Below are positions 10,930 through 22,925 of a DNA stretch of 64,000 bases, piece by piece. The notes below the pieces were generated by a model. The model worked only from the letters and a program-made list of their open reading frames with translations. It ran no database searches and was not told where the DNA came from. The stretch is taken from positions 62,001-126,000 of the forward strand of contig JTDE01000419.1 of the NCBI GenBank assembly GCA_014338405.1. Reading direction: 5' to 3'. The DNA is from Paragonimus skrjabini miyazakii (taxonomy: Eukaryota; Platyhelminthes; Trematoda; Plagiorchiida; Troglotrematidae). A program made the translations under genes and the position numbers. The first letter of the stretch is position 1; each line of letters starts with the position of its first letter.

Positions 10930-11490
10930 GGGACCCGATTGGTCAGTTATTGCATTCCAGACGGTCCTCCATCGGAAGCAGAAGTGGTCCTGGAGCCCAA
11001 GTTATTGAAGCGTAGCAAGGCTCCTAGACCAGATCTCTCTCCTTCTCTTTTTAAGGATGGTGGAAACAGGTTGCTATCATAACTGATAAAACTCCTCCAG
11101 ACGATCTGGGAGACTGAAGAGGTGATTGGCGTCTATCACCAGACACTCCCGTTTTCAAAGGGGAGTCCGAAGTCTATGTGACAATCACAGAGGCATCAGT
11201 TTGATGTCTATTGCATCCAAGTTAATCACTGGCCTCATTTTACGTCGGTTCACTAAGCCCAGAGAAAGCCAGATACGCAAAAACAGGCAAGATTCCGATC
11301 TAGTCGGGGGTGCGCTGATTATATTTTTACCTTGCGACGGATCTTGGAACATCGGCACTCTTATAGTCAGCCGACGGTTTTGGTAATTTTGGACCTAAAG
11401 ACTACTGTCGACTCAGTTGCTCGTAACGTTCTCTATAGTTGTTTCCTTCGCAAGGGAGTTCCAGGGAAATACGTGAATCTATTGAGATAA
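10930..11490 (+). pseudogene. LINE reverse transcriptase, N-terminal part
   Basis: Across changing frames the order of RT landmarks is kept: PPSEAEVVLEPKLLKRSKAP then PDLSPSLFKDGG (the SKAPGPD-type block), TIWETEEV, HRGISLMSIASKLITGLILR in an open stretch at 11126-11386, the CADYIFTLRRILEHRHSYSQ block, VLVILDLKTTVDSV (motif A region), and LRKGVPGKYVNLL. The aspartate of the usual DGxPAAxF-type block and the FDS motif A form are altered. At least three frameshifts separate the segments, so it cannot be translated. Confidence 0.8.
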
Positions 11491-11805
11491 TTGTATGCTC
11501 ACTCTGCATGCAGGGTGAGAGTTTATGGACAACTGTCTCGGATGTTCATCACTTCTAGTGGTGTTCGTCAGGGGTGGCCGATTTCCCCCTTCCTGTTCAA
11601 TTTTGTCATGGACAACATTTTGGAGGGTGTGCTTGAGAAGTCCAGTGAACTTGGTGTTGAGCTTCTTTCAGATGCTAGATTGACCGATCTGGAGTATGCG
11701 GACGACATTGTGTTACTTAGTCCCTCTGCCGAAGACAGGCAGACCATGCTGGACAGGTTGAGCGGCCGAGCTGGTTTGTCTGGAATGCGTTTTGCATCTT
11801 CATAG
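11491..11805 (+). pseudogene. LINE reverse transcriptase, catalytic core
   Basis: An open stretch of 104 codons contains SGVRQGWPISPFLFNFVMD, the RT motif B block, and LTDLEYADDIVLLSPSAED, the motif C block with the catalytic YADD pair intact. The usual RQGCPISP cysteine is tryptophan here. It ends at a stop that overlaps the start of the next open stretch by one base, and the continuation is in another frame. The catalytic residues survive, but the protein does not. Confidence 0.85.
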
Positions 11806-12323
11806 TGCTACTTCAAGATTGCGGCATTTCAACTCCTACTTTCTTCATTGCAGGTAATCCGCTTGAGAATGTGGACAGTTTCACATACATGGATAGCACT
11901 ATCTCGTCAACCTGTAATATTGCTGATAAGACAGCAGCGAGGATAGCAAAAGCACGAGTTGCCTTTGCCAAACTGCGTCATCTGTGGCGTGAAAAAGACG
12001 TCCGGTTGTCGCTGAAAGGAAGGGTATATAATACTTGTATGCGTTCCATTTTGCTTTATGGTTCGGAAACGTGGCCTGTTCACAATGAAGATATCAACAG
12101 GCTTGCTGTAGTTGACTACCGTTGTCTCCGCGAATTGGCCCATATTAAGTGGACTGATCACGTGAGCAACGTGGCTGTTTGCCGGAACGCTCGGGATGTG
12201 CGATCAATTGGTCAACTAATCACGGTACAGAGCTTGCGATGTTTGGATCACGTACTCCGTATGTCATCTGATCGTCTACCGTACCGGGCATTATATACTG
12301 AGGCCGCCAACAGTTGGGTATAA
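11805..12323 (+). pseudogene. LINE C-terminal region after the RT
   Basis: This 172-codon open stretch is the longest in the window. It holds NVDSFTYMDSTISSTCNI (the family's usual YLGS is YMDS here), ARIAKARVAFAKLRHLW, SILLYGSETW and RCLDHVLRMSSDRLPYRALY, in the order seen at the C-terminal end of RTE-like LINE proteins. After the stop the same reading continues in another frame to about 12530 with RGGQATTWSKNM and DRCHLSGWGPRDHSNRWLET, then MAMCRSQWRACIH. The tail matches the degenerate copy at 5860-6040. Confidence 0.85.
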
Positions 12324-12642
12324 CCGCGTGGTGGTCAAGCAACGACGTGGTCAAAAAATATGAATACTCTGACTCCTCCATTGAGCAAAGTGGATAGGTG
12401 TCACCTGTCTGGATGGGGTCCTCGTGATCATTCAAACCGGTGGTTAGAGACGCTATCCGAGATGGCGATGTGTCGCAGTCAATGGCGTGCCTGTATCCAT
12501 ACCACTTCTAGTTCTTCCGCTTAGTCTACTTTTAATAATTTTCAACCTTCTTGGTAACGTTTTCTTCTAGAATATTCCACGTCACTGTTGAGGTGAGCGG
12601 CGGCCGCAGCCACAGTACCTTTCGGTCAGGCTCATGGCTGTT

Positions 12643-12657
12643 ATGATGATGATGATG
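12643..12657 (+). repeat. LINE 3' tail, (ATG)5
   Basis: Five ATG units follow the GC-rich 3' untranslated stretch TGAGCGGCGGCCGCAGCCAC. Short tandem-repeat tails instead of poly(A) are characteristic of RTE-type elements, and this marks the likely 3' end of the insertion. Confidence 0.7.
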
Positions 12658-12660
12658 GCG

Positions 12661-13343
12661 AGGTTGCTTGCATTAATGCAAGAAAGCGTTAAAACACAAT
12701 AAGAGTTGCACATTTACAACAACACCAAACGGCCCAAAACTTTAGTCAAACGTTTGCCTTCGATAATGTTGATACGGAGTTGAACTCGCCAAACAACAAA
12801 CGTGACTGAGATTCAACGTGTATCTTTCAGGTTTATAAACTATTTACTAGTAACGGTGATTAGAGATTAGTATGGGATTTTTGTAACTGAAACAATTCAC
12901 AGTGAAAACTCCCAATGCTTATGGTGGCTAGTGTAAAATCACCAAACCGACTACGTAGATTTCTGTAGTGACCTAGTCGTTTTGTGACCCGCAGTCAGAC
13001 CAATGCAAGTACCTCACATTAGTCGTTATAGTTTCTTACCGGTTAACGTCACTCCTAATCAGAATTATCCAACCAGAATGATTACATGAGGTCTACACGT
13101 ACAAACATGTGTACACTTGTTTACAATGATGCTCATTCGGCTTCGCGGGCAAACTTATCAGGGCTGGTATACCGAAACCAGAAAGTGGGTGCGTCATAAG
13201 GAAGGAGGAAACAAACACGTCTATACGTTTTTCAACAAGGTGAGTGAGTCTAGTGTGTTTGGTCGTGGCAATTGGTTAGATTACTGGTGAGTAGTGAGAG
13301 ATGTTGGTTTACATAAACCGAACACTAATGATGTTTTTTCTAC
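12661..13343. other. No recognisable gene
   Basis: A+T-rich sequence without a substantial open frame or shared repeat. Confidence 0.4.
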
Positions 13344-13475
13344 AGTTGCTATATTCCTATAGACAATTCTGTCAGCCCTTTCAAACAGTAGTACTACGCC
13401 CGAGTTTATCTCTTGTTGGAGCTCATCACTATACATTGGAGCTGCCTCAACTGTGAAGTTTATATCACGCTGCAG
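13344..13475 (-). mobile_element. tRNA-derived short element, degenerate partial copy
   Basis: ATATTCCTATAGACAATTCTG, then TCAGCCC, CCGAGTTTATCTC, TTGGAGCTCATCACTATACAT and GCTGCC follow the same order as 1040-1135 and 18129-18215. Only the 3' part, relative to the minus-strand tRNA module, is preserved; the A and B boxes are not clear. Confidence 0.55.
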
Positions 13476-16400
13476 GATAAACTCAAGTTCATCAGCGAAC
13501 TCTGATTTGTTGACTTGCTATGTTTACCAGCGATGGTCATGGATAAAAGCTAGCCTAAATGTCTAAGTTGAAACAGAAATACTTTCACAGGTTTACTCGT
13601 TCGGCTTCCAAAACTAATAATTAGTTCAGTATCTATACTGGAAAGGGACTAGCGAAACAGCTTAAATGGAAACTTTTAATGCATTTCAAAGTTGCGCAGC
13701 TGAAAAGTTTGAAGGGACACGAAAGCTGCTACGAAAGTTATATTTGTAATAAGGAAAGTCGACCATCAGTCAATGACAATGAAAGATCGATTATTTTATC
13801 TGTGCCTCTAACTTGATAATTTCAACCGCGTATTTGTGACTAAGAGTTTCAAAGATTTTATCAGATGGACAACTTGGGCACACTATTTGTACACACTCTC
13901 ATAGGCTGTAGCCACACTGTATGAGGGACCGTGTGATATTTTTTGGTCTTACTGCAACGGTGTAGCTGGCAGTGTTTCCATGGAGAACGCGGCTACAACG
14001 GGAATCTGCAATGGTAATAAAAACAGACAAGCATCAGCCGGAGACCCAGTAAGTCACATACAAAATTTATATGATGGAAAACTCAAACGGCGTCAATCAC
14101 ACGAAAGGAAGCTGTGTCACAATACCCGCATCCATGTCGTCAAGACTACCAGACTCGAGGAAGCAGGCTTCTGTTGTTCCGTATCACTTGGAATCAAGTT
14201 TCTGCTGGATAATTGGAAAGTGTTTAGGTTAGTTGAGTGGAAAAAGTTAGAAAGATTGAAATATAAGTTGAAGACTGCACCATGGTAGTGTCTTTAAACA
14301 CCTTGAGGTATCCAGTCATTCTTGTCCGACAAGTGTGAGGCCTGTTGCTCTATCAACCCAAAATTTTACTTTTGTAATCGAGTTATCAAGATTACCGAAG
14401 ATACTAGAATAAAACTTCCACCATCCTGTACTATAAGAATGCACGTTTGCAGATAGCCACATATATGGAAACAGTGTATAGTAACGAAGTGAGCTAACGA
14501 ATACTTATGCAGGTGAATGTTTTCTAGCCCAAACTGTAAAAATGGCCTCATATTCTCTTGTGGTACGAAAGTATGTGGTCATCCCAGACAGTCATCTAAG
14601 TAGTTGTGAGGTGAGTATGTTGATAGCCGTGCCACTGTCATCACAGTAAGCGTACATTTCGATATCCCTCCCCAATTGTTCGTGTGTTGTGCGGTGTTCG
14701 CACTGACTCACAGCAAGGTCAAGGTACATATCGCCATAAGTTTGCTTCAAATCAGTGCACCTGCAACGACCGGCGGAATACATTACAATCCAGCCTCAAG
14801 CAGCAGTCGCTGTTCAGTAGATTTTCAGGATTTTCGTTAGCACATATGTTCTCACAGTGATTTAGAGTCTAACACAAGGTTATTCAACCTGACATTTGTG
14901 GTTGCGCCAGGATGACGTAAGTGCCGTCTTTAAGACATAGTTACTGATAAAATACATATACAGCGGCACACCTGACGGTACCATAAGACAGAGTTTTCGT
15001 GTGCTAAATGAATGCATACGACAGGTAGCGGAAAGGTTGCAGACTGCCATCATGCATGCGGTGGATACTTTTCTACTGTGAAATTGTAACTTGCACACAC
15101 CACGAAGGCCTCAGTCAGTTGACTTCATAGGTGACAGAATTAAGCGAAGGTCAGCGGATAAAACCATAAATGAATCGAATAAGTGTTTATATGTTAATGG
15201 ACCAGGACGAGCTTTAGAAAGTTTGTAGGTATGATCCCAGTTGGCAATCAACACTGCTTGATCTCATTCACAAGCTGATGCATTAGACTTTTCGTACCTT
15301 CGCCACACGCACGATCGGTTAGACGGCCCATGCGTGCAGCTCGTGTGCTAAGCTGCCTAGTAAACGTATCTTATGTTCGAGAGAGAAAATGTGCAAGTAA
15401 TCGGTGTTAGACTCACTTTCGTAACTAATTTGCAATTATGATGAGTCAAAGTAGCAAAAACCCTTCCGGAATAGGAAGAAAGAACAAATGGAGCGTACAG
15501 CTAGCGTATCGGGCAAGCCCAGACGACCGCATTAGTGGTCTCTTTGTACTATTGAGTTGAGCAAAGGTCGCAAAGTGCAATCACATGGTTTAAAGGGTAC
15601 TATCTTGGTTTACAACCATTGTATGGACAGTTATCCAATTTATAAGGTTACTGGAACTGATCATTAAGGGTTCGTACAGCCAAGCATCCGGGCATCGACA
15701 GTTTACAGCAGTGACCTAATGAGCTAGGAATTCCACGTTCTAACAACTAGATTGGAGGGAGAAAGGTGAAAACCTCTTGAAAAACTCAACAACAAGGTAG
15801 GCATACTCATATGGCCCAATATGTTCTGATTTGATTAGGCTGAAATAAGTCTGCAGGGTAGGTGGCAAACTGTACGGAGAAAAACGAAATAAAATTAACT
15901 GTATTCAGTTTTCAGGATAATATTCTAACGAGCTTGAACTGCTCTGACGTTCCAGGCAGAGATATGCCAATAACGATGGAATGACTGGATGACAAAATGC
16001 CAGCTTTCAACAACGTTCAGCTGAATCCAACCACAGTGAAATGGCTACCATTTTAAGACACCGAAAAAGTAGTGCATTTTTCAGGCAGGAAGTGAAGTAG
16101 TAAATAGTCACCGAGAACACAACTCGATTTCATTTCATTATAATCCCGCACATCATTATGCGATTGTTTTCGAGACAAATACGAATGTACTGTTGGACAT
16201 TACAGTTGTCTCTGTGATTTATAATTATTGTTTACCTGTCAATGATTACGTGCGCCATCAGTGTATCGAATTGATAACCCAGATTTATTTCTTTTACCTG
16301 TGCTAAGATTTTAATAAGCACATCTACAATTTTGACTTACTGACCAAACGACGGCGACTTCTATTTTGTGCTAGTATATGACAACGTTAAGACTGATTTA

Positions 16401-18088
16401 GACTACGGTGAAACTATGATTGCGTTTAAATTATTGAATTCCCATCCTCGTTAGAAATTATAAAAGATAGCCCTCAGCGAAGTTGATAAGTTCTGGGGTT
16501 TTTTGTCTGACCGCATAGTCCAGATGGTGGGATTATAGATTGAAGTCAACAGAACGGTCACCACGTCTTCTCTCGGATGGCCGGACAATCTGAGCATTAT
16601 TTAGAAAAAGTATAGTATAGTATAGTATAGTATAGTATCTCCAGGTAAGTTGTCACTTCCTGTATGAGTTCAATTTTATACAGAGCTTTGTGCATTGAGT
16701 AAATTTGGTGGAATCGTTTCAACTTTCTCAGGGGACCTACTTCAGTTGATTTGTTATAAAAGTCCCTAAGCCAGAGATTGAGAAAATTGCATTTGCAAAA
16801 GCACGTTATTTAATGCAAAATGTGAATGCGGGAGTCGAATTTCATTTAGAAGGAAAGTAATAATTTGTGCTCTTTCAAATTTCGTTATTTAGCTAATCTG
16901 TTCGATATCTGTTAATTTAATGTGTGATTTTTATTGCGGGCTTTGAGTTTTCGAATTGTAATGGTCACTGAATATGTTGAATTAACTACATAGGGAAAAA
17001 GCGTACAATGGAAATCGAATTTCCTGGCCTAGAGATTAACAAAACGAAAGCTTAGCTCCGGAGAATACCGCGACTGACTGCACTGCTCGCTGTCAAGTCA
17101 AACCAAAGGACAAGTACAAAATTCGTTTTGTTCTGCCCCAACGTTTGTAACATGACGAAAAGTACGATCGCTCCTTGCAATTTTAGGTGGATTCATAGCT
17201 TATGAACTGGATGTGCGTGATTATTGGGTGAATGATTCGCGTAATCATTATAAGGCACAATCGTAACTAATAAAAAAGTAAATTCAACAACCTTATCCTG
17301 CTTTAGTTGTTACGTGATCAATGAGGCTCGTTTATACTGTTTCATAGGTAAAGCAGTTATTTTGAACAAAATAATGTAGTATCACCTAACGTTTCGTAAT
17401 CCACTGTCATCAAAGCGACATGTACACTTTGTTTGTCGGTATACAGAAAGAAGGAAGGTTGGAAGGCTAAGTAACCAAACGTGTTACAAACTTAAGGCCT
17501 ATTTCCGTAAAGGCGCCCATCTAAGCTTTCTATGAGTACGTTCTGGACTTGGGGAATGTGTTAAGTTTACTGGTAGTTTTATAAAGCTCATCCTTTGGTT
17601 ATGCAGTTCAGTTTATCAGGGCTGGTGATCCATATCTAGGCTATATAGATCTCACACACTTTCGTAAATAGCCAGTAGAATAAGAAGACGGATGAGTTGA
17701 GAGTATGGGCGCAAGTGTAAATCCAGAATTAATGTAAGTATTTAAAATGTACAGAATGTTCATATACTTGGAAGCGAGCAAAACAATCGGCCGACTCCAG
17801 CCAGCATAAGCCGAGTATGACAGCCGAATATACAGTCTACGTTGAAACTCAAGCAAAAATGCATATATTTTCCGCTGACATTTTGACGAATACTGCCAAA
17901 AGATGCAGGTGGAAAAAATTATTCAGGTTACAATCAAATACTAAACGTTCGATCTAATTTTGAATAAAATTTCCCAGAAGAATGTTCCTCAGTCACTGTA
18001 CATTCAGTAGTGTGTACCACAGCAAGATTAGTCAATGCTAACATCTACTTAACGTTTTACTAAAACTTAATGAGATATATCCTTCACA
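13476..18088. other. No recognisable gene; one microsatellite
   Basis: Open frames are at most 102 codons (13980-14288) and carry no motif I know. A minus-strand frame at 14592-14768 follows a CGTTGCAG acceptor-like site but has no supporting partner exon. The pentanucleotide repeat at 16610-16638 is listed separately. Confidence 0.35.
16610..16638. repeat. Microsatellite (GTATA)n
   Basis: Nearly six perfect units of the pentamer GTATA in 29 bp. Confidence 0.95.
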
Positions 18089-18092
18089 TGTA

Positions 18093-18444
18093 GATTGAAC
18101 ATCACCCACAATTGATCGCAGCTGTCGCATTCCCATAGACTTTCCAGCCAGCTCCCCTCAAACAGAAGAAGCACTAGTTTCAAGTATCGCTCTCATTAGT
18201 AGTGCATATCCTTGCCGCGGACGGGACTAGAACTCCGGCCACGCTCTCAGGAAGCAACCGTGCTGGCCACTGCGCCACTGACCTCACATTAGGCACGACC
18301 GAATTATCATATGTAAACACTCCACCACTTTTAACTGGGAGTAATGATCAGGTTGCCCGGATTGAGTGGTTGTTTTCGAAAGAGGTCAACTGGAAAGTCT
18401 ATGGGAATGCCACAGCTGTGATCACTTTTTGGTGACGTTCAATC
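18093..18444 (-). mobile_element. tRNA-derived short element with terminal inverted repeats, best copy
   Basis: The 352-bp element starts GATTGAAC and ends GTTCAATC. Its two ends are inverted repeats: 49 of the first 55 positions agree by hand count. It is flanked by the 4-bp duplication TGTA (18089-18092 and 18445-18448). In the middle, on the minus strand, is a tRNA-like module with an A box TGGCGCAGTGGC (complement of 18266-18277) and a B box GAGTTCTAGTCC (complement of 18224-18235), which would form an RNA polymerase III promoter. Ends and duplication look like a MITE; the module looks like a SINE. Confidence 0.8.
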
Positions 18445-18717
18445 TGTATGAAAACCAAAATCATCTACCATTCATCAGTAATATTCTACGCAGTTGATGG
18501 ACAGCCAAATTTCATCATTACTTACCGCATTTTTCGTACGTATCTATGTTCGAGCTAACTGTTCACAGCCTATCGGGTAATATATATACATACACCTACA
18601 GAACTATCTTGTTTTTTTGCATAACTGTGCGTAGTGCCTAACTCAAAAACAGAACTTCCGGATTGAAGTCAAACATCACTGGACCATGGTTACGAATTTT
18701 ACGTTCTTACAGCAATT

Positions 18718-18910
18718 TCAGTCAGCTCTGTTCATTAAAAGTATTCATCTGAGTTTTGTTCGTCAGAACTCGTCAGGGGTGCATATACGCCCGTACAGGT
18801 TTTCATGACACAACCTTGTTAACCATCGTGTTAGTGACCTCTAAATAATTACTGCTGAACTGACGTATGTAACAGTTCAAAAGTGTTTGCTGGTAAGTAA
18901 TCTTAATTTG
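18718..18910 (-). mobile_element. tRNA-derived short element, degenerate copy
   Basis: Blocks in family order are CAGTCAGCTCTGTTCA, AACTCGTCAGGGGTGCATATA, GACACAACCTTGTTAACCAT with TTAGTGACCTC (the A-box side), and TATGTAACAGTTC with TGCTGGTAAGTAAT. The B-box segment is deleted. It lies about 270 bp from the best copy and in the same orientation, but is far more diverged, so it is an older, separate insertion. Confidence 0.6.
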
Positions 18911-20919
18911 TTCGATAGCCTCAGAATATGATAATCAGGTTTTGCTACCGTGGAGCTAACAGCGGAATGGCCACTACGGTTATTTCATGACAGTGTGGCC
19001 GAAGTATGAATCCCTGTGGTGGCAGTGGTTTGCAAAACTGGCGAGTTGTAACATCAGCAAACGTTCGGCTTTGGGCTTTTTAAGGCAAAATGGGCCTGAG
19101 GAGTCTGTATAAAGCTGGCAGCTACAGTCAAGTGTGAAACACGTTCATCTTAATTTAATTACACTTGCAATTACCGTTTTCAGGAGTCAGGTTTTCTTTG
19201 CAAGTCTTCAGGAAGCTTGGTTTATGTCATGCACACGCTGATAACGAGTACAGCCCACTGAAATGATCACAGAACATAGAATTAATTTACTAAGAAGTCT
19301 GCTTTTAATTTTTTGTTATCAACCACACAATTGCTATTTTTCTCTCATGATACTGTTCCGTTTTCCTCTGTGGTACAAAATCTGTCCAGTAGATGTTCTC
19401 AATGTGTGCAATTAAATGATTAACTACACTTCTTTCTGAAGCTTTATTTACAGTGCCAACAAATTGTTTGATGGCTTATATTTTCTTATTCGAAAGTTTT
19501 CTACGATTATGCTTCCTGTCAATTATCGCGACACGGAATTGGAAATTAAATAAAAACTCTCATAGACCTCCGTAAAATTCAAACTTCCAAGGATTTCATA
19601 TAGTTCACGTGACTCCCAAGCTAAATTATATTACGTGTGATCGCGAAATCCATACTAAAATTAGGGTCATCTGCGTGTCAAAATGACATTAATCAACTTT
19701 TACTTTGATGGTCAATAGTTTTGCGAAGAACGTACCCGAACTATATTTCCGTTCAGTAGAAAAAGAAACAGTTATATTCAATAAACTAGATCACATTTTG
19801 AAAAGGGTCCAATAGAACCACAGGAAACGTAATTTCCACACGAACCTGACCTTCCAAAACGAACACCAAAAGGAAGCAAGTGGTAAGAAACATTTTTGAC
19901 ATTCTTCATTGTTTTTAATCACTCATCTAGTAAACTGGATCCATGAACTACGCTTATCTCCTCAACTGGAATTTTTGCTTTGGCATTGACAAGAAAAACG
20001 TATGTCAAGCGGTGTCTTTTAATTCTTACTGTTTTTTTAATGTTTCCTCCGTACAAATGAGTGTTTGATTAAAACGCTTTAACAGCAACCGTCCGAATCA
20101 TTTCTTTCCATCTATCCAACGAACTTCCTGCCAAGGATCTTGCGAATTATAGCTCTGCTTTTCACACAGATGCCGAATCAGATTGTAACGCTGAAGTGAT
20201 TGGCTGTATTTGTAATTCAGTAAACTGAACAGTGAAGAAGAGAACACTTGGATTCGGGTGAACAGTATAGACGCACGCTACGGTAACAAATGGCGACTAG
20301 TTAATTTGTAACACAGATGATGGAAAAGCAAACTGATAACAATGTATGTACGTCATTGTTGAGTGCATACTTGTCAAGACTAATGGAGTTGTGATTCAGT
20401 GTAAACAGATTTTTATCGTGTCATGAGCATACATATTTCATGCGTTGAACATTACGTAATTAACTGCCTTTCAGCTGTTTCGACCTCAACAATTTTGCAC
20501 ATACTCTATGATGTGAATATTTTTCAATTCACGCAATACAAACGTTTCTTGTCCTTTTGAAATGCAAGAATATTGTTTCATAAAAGTTGACCGTTTTGAT
20601 TCACTAAATTAGAAAGTTAGTTAATTCCACATGATTGCAATTGCCCAGGAATTTGAAGACTTTTTAAATTACATAAGTCTAACCTCTATAAACTTGTCTA
20701 TTCGTTAAAGAGACCAAAAATCTCTTCATAGATATATGCTTGATTCCTTGTCGTCATCTTTCAGACGTACGTTAGATAATCCAGATGTTTACAATAAGGT
20801 TTTGTAGAATGTAACGAGCTGTAGCTTAGAGGTACAACCAGTCATGAGAGTGCTGAATACCGTGGTGTCGGCGGTCCGACAGTATTCAGCCAAAAGAACC
20901 CTCCATGATTCACGTATTC
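18911..20919. other. No recognisable gene
   Basis: Strongly A+T-rich, without a noteworthy open frame or repeat shared with the rest of the window. Confidence 0.4.
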
Positions 20920-20923
20920 GTAG

Positions 20924-21232
20924 TGTTGTGACCGCAAAAGACGCTTGGCCTGAGAATTCGTTTATTGCACAAACGCCCGTATAGGTCATGTCAAAAATCA
21001 AACCACAAACACGTATACTCATTTGCAAGTTAGATATGCATTCACATCCATCATTGTCATTCCCCTTGGTGGAACTTCTGCCGAGCGCGTGCACACTATT
21101 TCGATAGTCTTTCCTTGTCCTCCGTCTTCCTGGCATTCGCAGCTTGCCCTTTTGTTCCTGAACGTTGCCTGTGGGTAACATACTACTTGTGAGTAGTATA
21201 CTACTCACAACGAAACTGCCTGTCATACAACA
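20924..21232 (-). mobile_element. Solo LTR, family A, best copy
   Basis: Read on the minus strand, the 309-bp unit begins TGTTGTATGACA and ends GGTCACAACA, so its ends form the 6-bp inverted repeat TGTTGT/ACAACA with the canonical TG...CA. It is flanked by a perfect 4-bp duplication (GTAG on the plus strand at 20920-20923 and 21233-21236; CTAC on the minus). An AATAAA polyadenylation-type signal sits in GTGCAATAAACGAATTC. A 24-bp perfect palindrome lies near its 5' end. No internal retroelement sequence adjoins it. A 150-codon open frame across it (20789-21241) is taken as incidental. Confidence 0.8.
21187..21210. repeat. 24-bp perfect palindrome inside LTR-A
   Basis: TTGTGAGTAGTA is followed immediately by its own reverse complement. 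Copy 1 keeps an interrupted version at 7062-7084, so the structure belongs to the LTR family and may be a binding site or hairpin near the transcription start. Confidence 0.85.
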
Positions 21233-21236
21233 GTAG

Positions 21237-22925
21237 GACACGAAGGGATTGTTTTACACATTACAATCTACTAGATTGCTTCTAATCTGAAGTAGGCAGC
21301 CTACATTCGGGGCCGCCCTGCGACCGACTGCCGCTGCACCGTACCTAACCCTGGGTTCCGGCCTGATGAATTTGAACATCGAACTGCCACACACTATGCC
21401 CATCATGCTATCGATTGCACGTTTGGGAAATCTGTGTATTTACACAGGTGCAATAAAACCACGAATTAGTTCCACATTCCTGTGTATTTTACTGACATTG
21501 TGGACCACAAATTCGTCCATTTGCACCGGGGGAACATCAGTTATTACCGTACAGCTTTATTTTTGCAGGTGGCGATCATGCTGATAGTGTACGGTCCGCA
21601 GGAGTTTACTTAGGTATTATTGAATGTACAATCTCTCCAGGCCTGGTCACGAAATTACAGCTGGGAGTTAAAATCTAGCAGATCGTCGTGTGAAACATAT
21701 TGATCCACAATCGTCCGTGTCTAACCGTGATTACAATGGGATGGACAAGCAGTAATTTCATAGGCTAAGTGGGACAACACATCACGTTGAAACCTTTGCC
21801 CAAACTGACCACCTTTTGAGATGTTTTGGATGAAACGTTTGAACTTTTTATTTTAACGTAAGGTTATGAGTGTCACATCTTTACAACTCGAAGCACGACA
21901 GAGATGAGCAACACTGTGGGTGTGAATGGATATAAACATTCCATTACGCATCCGTATACGGGAACGCTGTGGCTAACTTTTACTAATGTGCTAACTACGT
22001 TTTTGGACTCAAAAATCTGCGATTAACAACTAGTTCAAAAGGTAACGGAAGCTTTGAAGACATTGCAACAAACCAGCATAGACTTTTGTATTTTCCGGTG
22101 TCCATCAAGCAGGTTTATCTGTCAGTCTGAGCATTTTCATATCACTACATAATCAATAATAAACTAAACGAACTTCTAAATTTTTGCACTCTTCAAGATT
22201 CTTAGAAACCAGACAAAGAGAGGAGGCGAGGGACGACAAGCTTTTCATACCTAATAAGTATGTACGTCGCCAGTTCAGGAAAACAAATGGTATGATTCTT
22301 ATTTTTTGATTAAAAGTTTCTGTATTTTTGGTTAACGGTAGCAGCTAACTAACGCATCAAAATCCTTCAGTGATTGGCCGCTGCGATCTACAGATTGTTT
22401 CCTGGCACAGTCTAATATAAGACCCTGCGTAGAAGACTATCTTTAGTTAAACGCTCGCATTCAACCGTATGAGGCTTTAAGAATGAAAGGTTGGATTGAG
22501 CAGGCTACTTAGTTGCTTCTGAGCGAAGGTGAAGCCTGGAACACTTCAACATGTTCAAGGCTGTACTTTATGGTGAGTGGCTAAGAATCTAACGGAATGA
22601 AGTCGATGTGTTGGAAGGTTCAGAACTCACACAGTTCCACATGGTTACCGTGATGACAGGTAACATAATGTAGCTATTCGCGTAAAATTAAACGTTTCGT
22701 CCGTTAATGTTCAAGGCCAAATTCTGTTCCTATAGTAAAACGAACTGCTTAGTAAAGGAAGCAGTTCCACACAAACGTATAACCCTTTGATTCTACAACA
22801 CACATGCCGGACCAACAACGGGGAAGCCGTTGTTGCGGAAACCTTTGATGCTGTTAGCTAATATGTTTCGCTTCAGTGTCTCCTATTCACTGGAAGTCGG
22901 GGAAGCCTCAGGTTATTCTTAAGAG
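21237..22925. other. No recognisable gene
   Basis: A local GC-rich patch (about 21305-21360) stands out from the A+T-rich surroundings, followed by an open frame of 72 codons without a motif. No matching repeat was found. Confidence 0.35.

Larger units (their letters stand above)
10900..12660 (+). mobile_element. RTE-like non-LTR retrotransposon (LINE), 5'-truncated
   Basis: A reverse transcriptase and C-terminal region are followed by a short 3' untranslated stretch and a tail of five ATG units (12643-12657), a short-repeat tail typical of RTE-type LINEs. No endonuclease domain is seen upstream, so the copy is truncated at its 5' end, as is usual for LINEs. The coding region has several frameshifts and stops. 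Clade assignment (RTE versus a related LINE) is from memory and tentative; LINE identity is firm. Confidence 0.85.

Noticed and set aside
14592..14783. Minus-strand frame after a CGTTGCAG acceptor-like site
   Set aside because: The composition is plausible, but it runs to a stop without a donor and has no compatible neighbouring exon.
20789..21241. 150-codon minus-strand open frame
   Set aside because: It coincides with the LTR-A solo LTR; the other copies do not keep the frame, so it is incidental.
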